Shown: piece after piece, positions 51,935-55,078 of the stretch
Position numbering within the stretch: position 1 is the first letter of the stretch
How the letters are laid out: each line of letters opens with the position of its first letter
Source of the DNA: Macrococcoides goetzii
GTDB taxonomy: Bacteria > Bacillota > Bacilli > Staphylococcales > Staphylococcaceae
Length of the DNA: 55,078 bases
Reading direction: 5' to 3'
Assembly (NCBI RefSeq): GCF_002742385.2
Contig: NZ_MJBI02000010.1
Coordinates: 1-55,078 of the forward strand
Made by a program: the position numbers and the translations under genes
The notes under the pieces: model-generated
What the model saw: the letters and a program-made list of their open reading frames with translations, nothing else
Told to the model about the DNA's origin: nothing
The model's database searches: none

Positions 51935-52261
51935 CTATCTCTTCAGTTTCTCTTTCAGCTTCGCGTTCTGTTCGTCTAAACGACGTTTACGTTCAGCGTT
52001 ACGTTTGGCAAGTCTTGCTTCCTCTTCAGGATCACGTTTTTGTGCTAAACGTTTCTCAACTTTTTCAAGTAGTTCTTCTTCAGTTGCAGCTGCTAGAGGG
52101 CGGTTATTGACAAATGCGAAAGTTTTTCGTCTACCTGGTCCACAGTAAGACTGACATGCGATTTCAACTTCAGCATCTGGATCTAACTTCTCTAACTTCG
52201 GTAGTAATGTTCTAAGACATACACCCTGACAATCATCGCACACTTGAAACTTATTACGCAT
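51935..52261 (-). CDS. DUF1450 (YuzB-like) protein with charged C-terminal extension
   Basis: ATG 52261 is chosen after GGTGGTGAAG; the frame is open further upstream within lipL. The 108-residue product has four Cys in the N-terminal half (CDDCQGVC, then [20 protein letters not shown]), a thioredoxin-like or metal-site fold in DUF1450. The C-terminal 40 residues are a charged helix ([20 protein letters not shown]). Function is unknown. It overlaps lipL by 8 bp, so it is translated with it. Confidence 0.78.
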   Translation of the reverse strand: MRNKFQVCDDCQGVCLRTLLPKLEKLDPDAEVEIACQSYCGPGRRKTFAFVNNRPLAAATEEELLEKVEKRLAQKRDPEEEARLAKRNAERKRRLDEQNAKLKEKLKR

Positions 52262-53093
52262 TTGCTTCACCACCTTGATTGATTTTTATTTTTGCGTTAC
52301 GTTCAGTCATGCGTTCGAAGTAATCATTATACAACGTCCACATAGCATCTGTCATCTCATTATTTGATAAAGTTGCACCTAAGTCTTTCAAAGCATACAG
52401 TAATTTGAATATGACTTCATCCACCGTAAGCTCTACACCGAGCAGTTCTGATAGACTCGCCATGCACTCAGGATCTATTTCAGGATACGTAAATTTCGTA
52501 GTTTCCCCGCGACGTGCCACATCATAAAATTGACGCATCAGTTCAGCACGTGCACTCCCGCTACCTTCGACACAAAGATAAATCTGAACAGCGATACCAT
52601 CTTTTACACGACGTTGTGAAATACCTGCAAACTTCTTATTATCAATACTTAAATCGTAACTTCCCGGACAATATGAATGAACGATCTCTTTCGCTTCAAT
52701 ATGTTTATGATAATCTTTAAACATCTCCTGAATCAGTTCATACATATATTCATATCCCGCATCAATCGAAAAGGTAATATCTCCAGGAAATATAATCGAA
52801 ATATTGAGTACACCTGCATCGAGTACCACACCTAAACCGCCTGAATTACGAACAATGGCACCATATCCATGATTGTTTAGGAACGCTATTCCCTCTTCAA
52901 TATATGGCAGACGTGCATCGTGCATACCGAGAATAATGACATGATCATGAATCCAAGTGCGTACCACACTATCATGATTTTGTTGTCCAATTAAATGACA
53001 GTACATATCATCAAAAGCAAAGGACTGCATTGGCTGCAGTCCTCGCGTATGATCTACGTATTGCCAATTCTCTTCAAAAATTGACTTCGTCAT
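52254..53093 (-). CDS. lipL: octanoyl-[GcvH]:protein N-octanoyltransferase
   Basis: The 279-residue enzyme moves octanoyl groups from GcvH to lipoate-dependent E2 proteins in Bacillales. It has the LplA/LipB fold: [20 protein letters not shown] (about 81-100), the catalytic Cys in [10 protein letters not shown] (Cys142) and the lysine of [10 protein letters not shown]. Length suits LipL rather than LplA. It starts one codon after the pta stop and overlaps the DUF1450 gene, so the three form an operon. Confidence 0.92.
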   Translation of the reverse strand: MTKSIFEENWQYVDHTRGLQPMQSFAFDDMYCHLIGQQNHDSVVRTWIHDHVIILGMHDARLPYIEEGIAFLNNHGYGAIVRNSGGLGVVLDAGVLNISIIFPGDITFSIDAGYEYMYELIQEMFKDYHKHIEAKEIVHSYCPGSYDLSIDNKKFAGISQRRVKDGIAVQIYLCVEGSGSARAELMRQFYDVARRGETTKFTYPEIDPECMASLSELLGVELTVDEVIFKLLYALKDLGATLSNNEMTDAMWTLYNDYFERMTERNAKIKINQGGEANA

Positions 53094-53096
53094 CTA

Positions 53097-54086
53097 TTAT
53101 AAAGATTGTGCTGCAGTGATGATTGATAATGAAACAACATCTTCTGTTGAACATCCACGTGATAAATCATTCACTGGTGCATTTAATCCTTGTAAGATTG
53201 GACCTACAGCATCAAATCCACCTAAGCGTTGCGCAATTTTGTAACCGATATTACCAGCTTCTAAGCTAGGGAATACGAATACATTTGCGTCACCTTGAAT
53301 TGGTGATTCTGGTGCTTTCTTCGCTGCTACTGATGGTACGAATGCAGCATCAAATTGGAATTCTCCGTCAATAACTACACCTTCTAAATCAGCTTCTGAA
53401 GCTAATTTTTCTTGTGCTAAACGTGTTGCTTCTACAACTTTTTCAGTTTCAGGTGTTTTCGCTGAACCTTTCGTAGAGAAACTTAACATTGCAACTTTAG
53501 GTTCCATACCGAAAGCTTTTGCAGTCTTAGCAGATTCGATACCGATTTCAGCTAAAGCATTTGCATCAAGTTCTGGATTGATTGCGCAATCACCCATTAA
53601 GTACTGCTCGTCTTCGCGAATCATAAAGAATACGCCTGATGTACGAGAAACACCTGGTTTAGTCTTGATGATTTGTAAAGCTGGACGTACAGTATCTGCT
53701 GTAGAATGTGCTGCACCTGATACAAGACCTGCTGCACGACCTGTATAAACTAACATCGTACCGAAATAGTTCGGATCGTTTAACATTTGTGTCGCTTGCT
53801 CTTCTGTCGCTTTACCTTTACGACGCTCAACAAACTTCGCGATTAACTCTTCGCGTAATTCACTGTTTGTTGGATCCATTAATTCAATTCCATCAATTGA
53901 TAAACCTAATTTTTCAGCAAGCGCTTGTACTTCTTCCACATTTCCTAAAACGATCGGTGATACTTTATCACCTTTATGTAATTCAACAGCTGCTTGTAAT
54001 ACACGCTCATCTGTTCCTTCCGGTAAAACGATCTTCACATTTTTACCTGAAAGTTTTTCATTTAATACATCTAATAATTTAGCCAT
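53097..54086 (-). CDS. pta: phosphate acetyltransferase
   Basis: ATG 54086 after AGGAGGC is chosen; the frame is open 13 codons further. The 329-residue enzyme interconverts acetyl-CoA and acetyl phosphate. It shows the PTA_PTB motifs: VKIVLPEGTDERVLQAA at the N-terminus, AGLVSGAAHSTADTVRPALQ (about 120-139), MGDCAINPELDANALAEI and the C-terminal PVNDLSRGCSTEDVV. Length is that of the short single-domain form. It is the first gene in the operon with lipL. A possible start region lies in the gap facing hemQ. Confidence 0.96.
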   Translation of the reverse strand: MAKLLDVLNEKLSGKNVKIVLPEGTDERVLQAAVELHKGDKVSPIVLGNVEEVQALAEKLGLSIDGIELMDPTNSELREELIAKFVERRKGKATEEQATQMLNDPNYFGTMLVYTGRAAGLVSGAAHSTADTVRPALQIIKTKPGVSRTSGVFFMIREDEQYLMGDCAINPELDANALAEIGIESAKTAKAFGMEPKVAMLSFSTKGSAKTPETEKVVEATRLAQEKLASEADLEGVVIDGEFQFDAAFVPSVAAKKAPESPIQGDANVFVFPSLEAGNIGYKIAQRLGGFDAVGPILQGLNAPVNDLSRGCSTEDVVSLSIITAAQSL

Positions 54087-54197
54087 AATAGCCTCCTGAA
54101 ATTTTGATTCATCCCCATTAACCATTATAGACTCTTTTTATATAAATTACACGTCATCAATATGTAAAATCTTCAAACATACATATGTTTCGAGATA

Positions 54198-54220
54198 TGT
54201 TAGAATGATAATGATTACAA
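54198..54220 (+). promoter_or_regulatory. extended -10 promoter and Fur/PerR-like box upstream of hemQ
   Basis: TGTTAGAAT (54198-54206) is an extended -10. Overlapping its end is TGATAAT-G-ATTACAA (54206-54220), a 7-1-7 inverted repeat matching the TGATAAT-N-ATTATCA Fur-family consensus at 12 of 14 arm positions. A metal- or peroxide-responsive repressor bound there would block the promoter. The assignment is by similarity only. Confidence 0.45.
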
Positions 54221-54238
54221 TTAGAGGAGAGATGGATA

Positions 54239-55003
54239 ATGAACGAAGCAGCAAAAACATTAGACGGTTGGTATAGTTTACACTTATTTTATGCGATTGA
54301 TTTCACAAGCTTAAAATTAGTTGAAGCAGAAGACCGTACAAAAATGGTTGAAGAATTCAGTGCATTTATCAATAAATTAGAAGAAAACCATGTAGCAAAA
54401 GAAGGCTCTTACGCGCTTTATAACATTACAGGTCAAAAAGCTGATTTAATGCTTTGGATGTTACGTCCGGAAATGAAAGATTTAACAGCCGTTGAAACTG
54501 AATTTAATAAATTAGCAATTCGTGATTACTTAATCCCAACATATTCTTACGTATCAGTAATTGAGTTAAGTAATTATCTTGCGCAAGGTTCTGACGAAGA
54601 TCCATACGAGAATCCACATATTAAAGCAAGATTATATCCAGAATTACCACGCTCAGAGTATGTATGTTTCTATCCAATGGATAAACGCCGTCAAGGTGAA
54701 GATAACTGGTACATGTTAGATATGGATCACCGTAAAGGATTAATGCGTTCACACGGTATGATCGGCCGTGGATACGCTGGTATCGTTAAACAGTTCATTA
54801 CAGGATCAGTTGGATTTGACGATTACGAGTGGGGCGTTACTTTATTCTCAGACGACGTATTACAATTTAAGAAGTTAGTATACGAGATGCGCTTCGATGA
54901 AGTATCAGCGCGTTACGGTGAATTCGGTTCATTCTATGTTGGTAACATCTTAAAAACAGAAGATTTACAAGGATTATTTAGGTTCTATAATAAAACGGAC
55001 TGA
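54239..55003 (+). CDS. hemQ: coproheme decarboxylase, chlorite-dismutase family
   Basis: The 254-residue protein catalyses the last step of the coproporphyrin-dependent haem route in Gram-positives. It belongs to the chlorite-dismutase fold: [13 protein letters not shown] at the start, the [12 protein letters not shown] segment, [14 protein letters not shown] with basic propionate-binding residues, [17 protein letters not shown] (His ligand about 175-180) and the C-terminal [15 protein letters not shown]. Length is normal. The ATG follows AGAGGAGAGA. It faces pta. Confidence 0.95.
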   Translation: MNEAAKTLDGWYSLHLFYAIDFTSLKLVEAEDRTKMVEEFSAFINKLEENHVAKEGSYALYNITGQKADLMLWMLRPEMKDLTAVETEFNKLAIRDYLIPTYSYVSVIELSNYLAQGSDEDPYENPHIKARLYPELPRSEYVCFYPMDKRRQGEDNWYMLDMDHRKGLMRSHGMIGRGYAGIVKQFITGSVGFDDYEWGVTLFSDDVLQFKKLVYEMRFDEVSARYGEFGSFYVGNILKTEDLQGLFRFYNKTD

Positions 55004-55039
55004 TGAAAAGATACAAATCTTTTCTTCAGCCCGTTTTTT
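54995..55039 (+). terminator. terminator after hemQ
   Basis: CGGACTGATGAAAAGAT pairs with ATCTTTTCTTCAGCCCG with minor mismatches and TTTTTT follows. The stop codon of hemQ is inside the left arm. Confidence 0.85.
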
Positions 55040-55078
55040 GATTTTTTGGATATAAAAAGGACGCAATTATCTCTATAA

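Overview
The window is low-GC Gram-positive DNA from the family Staphylococcaceae. The evidence is the YSIRK-type surface-protein signal, the LysM-CHAP amidase, the coproheme-pathway hemQ next to pta and lipL, the DUF1934-argS and ywfO-ywhD pairs, strong GGAGG-type ribosome sites, frequent TTG/GTG starts and AT-rich intergenic DNA. The complete methionine-salvage operon and gene mix fit Macrococcus (or Mammaliicoccus) better than S. aureus; the genus is an inference. It looks like ordinary chromosome: I see no phage, insertion sequence, integron, CRISPR array, tRNA or rRNA.

Layout. 1-4587 (-): the N-terminal 1529 residues of a giant YSIRK surface protein that runs off the left edge; 399-bp repeats begin there. 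5055-8309: an orphan two-EVE-domain protein with a degenerate AAA+-like C-terminus, divergent from a beta-helix lipoprotein, with palindromes between them. 8365-8642: five 61-bp tandem repeats, then a NERD nuclease-like gene. 9702-11321 (-): a XRE/cupin regulator, a YeiH-type exporter and a 25-residue membrane peptide in one operon. 11453-17854: secreted nuclease, LysM-CHAP hydrolase, hemolysin-III protein, two related lipoproteins, a HEPN/CBS-like protein and a small unknown. 17897-23010 (-): DinB-czcD pair, six 41-bp palindromic repeats, nucleoside hydrolase, small membrane protein, Excalibur protein and a SAP-like protein. 23276-28218 (+): hydroxyacyl-CoA dehydrogenase, nrdDG behind two NrdR boxes, a CapA-like protein and a DUF2316 protein. 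28271-34550: methyltransferase, lipoprotein, an operon of HAD phosphatase, bactofilin-like protein and Ser-less alpha/beta hydrolase, a Nudix hydrolase and a btuF/btuC-like pair without its ATPase. 34707-38827 (-): argS, DUF1934, ywhD, ywfO.

38938-47731 (+) is the most coherent system: a sigma-A promoter, a SAM-I riboswitch with terminator, then mtnK-mtnA, a complete sugar-type ABC importer (binding lipoprotein, double ATPase, permease), mtnW-mtnX-mtnB-mtnD. The genes overlap or nearly abut. Together they would import a pentose-like substrate, most plausibly methylthioribose, phosphorylate and isomerise it, and carry it to 4-methylthio-2-oxobutyrate; only the last transaminase and the nucleosidase are not in the operon.

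47742-55003: a hicAB toxin-antitoxin pair, two GNAT acetyltransferases, an ATP-grasp/GNAT pair, then pta-lipL-DUF1450 facing hemQ, which ends the window. Most functional calls rest on family motifs read by eye. Start codons were often moved inward from the longest reading frame to the codon that has a ribosome site; each such choice is stated.
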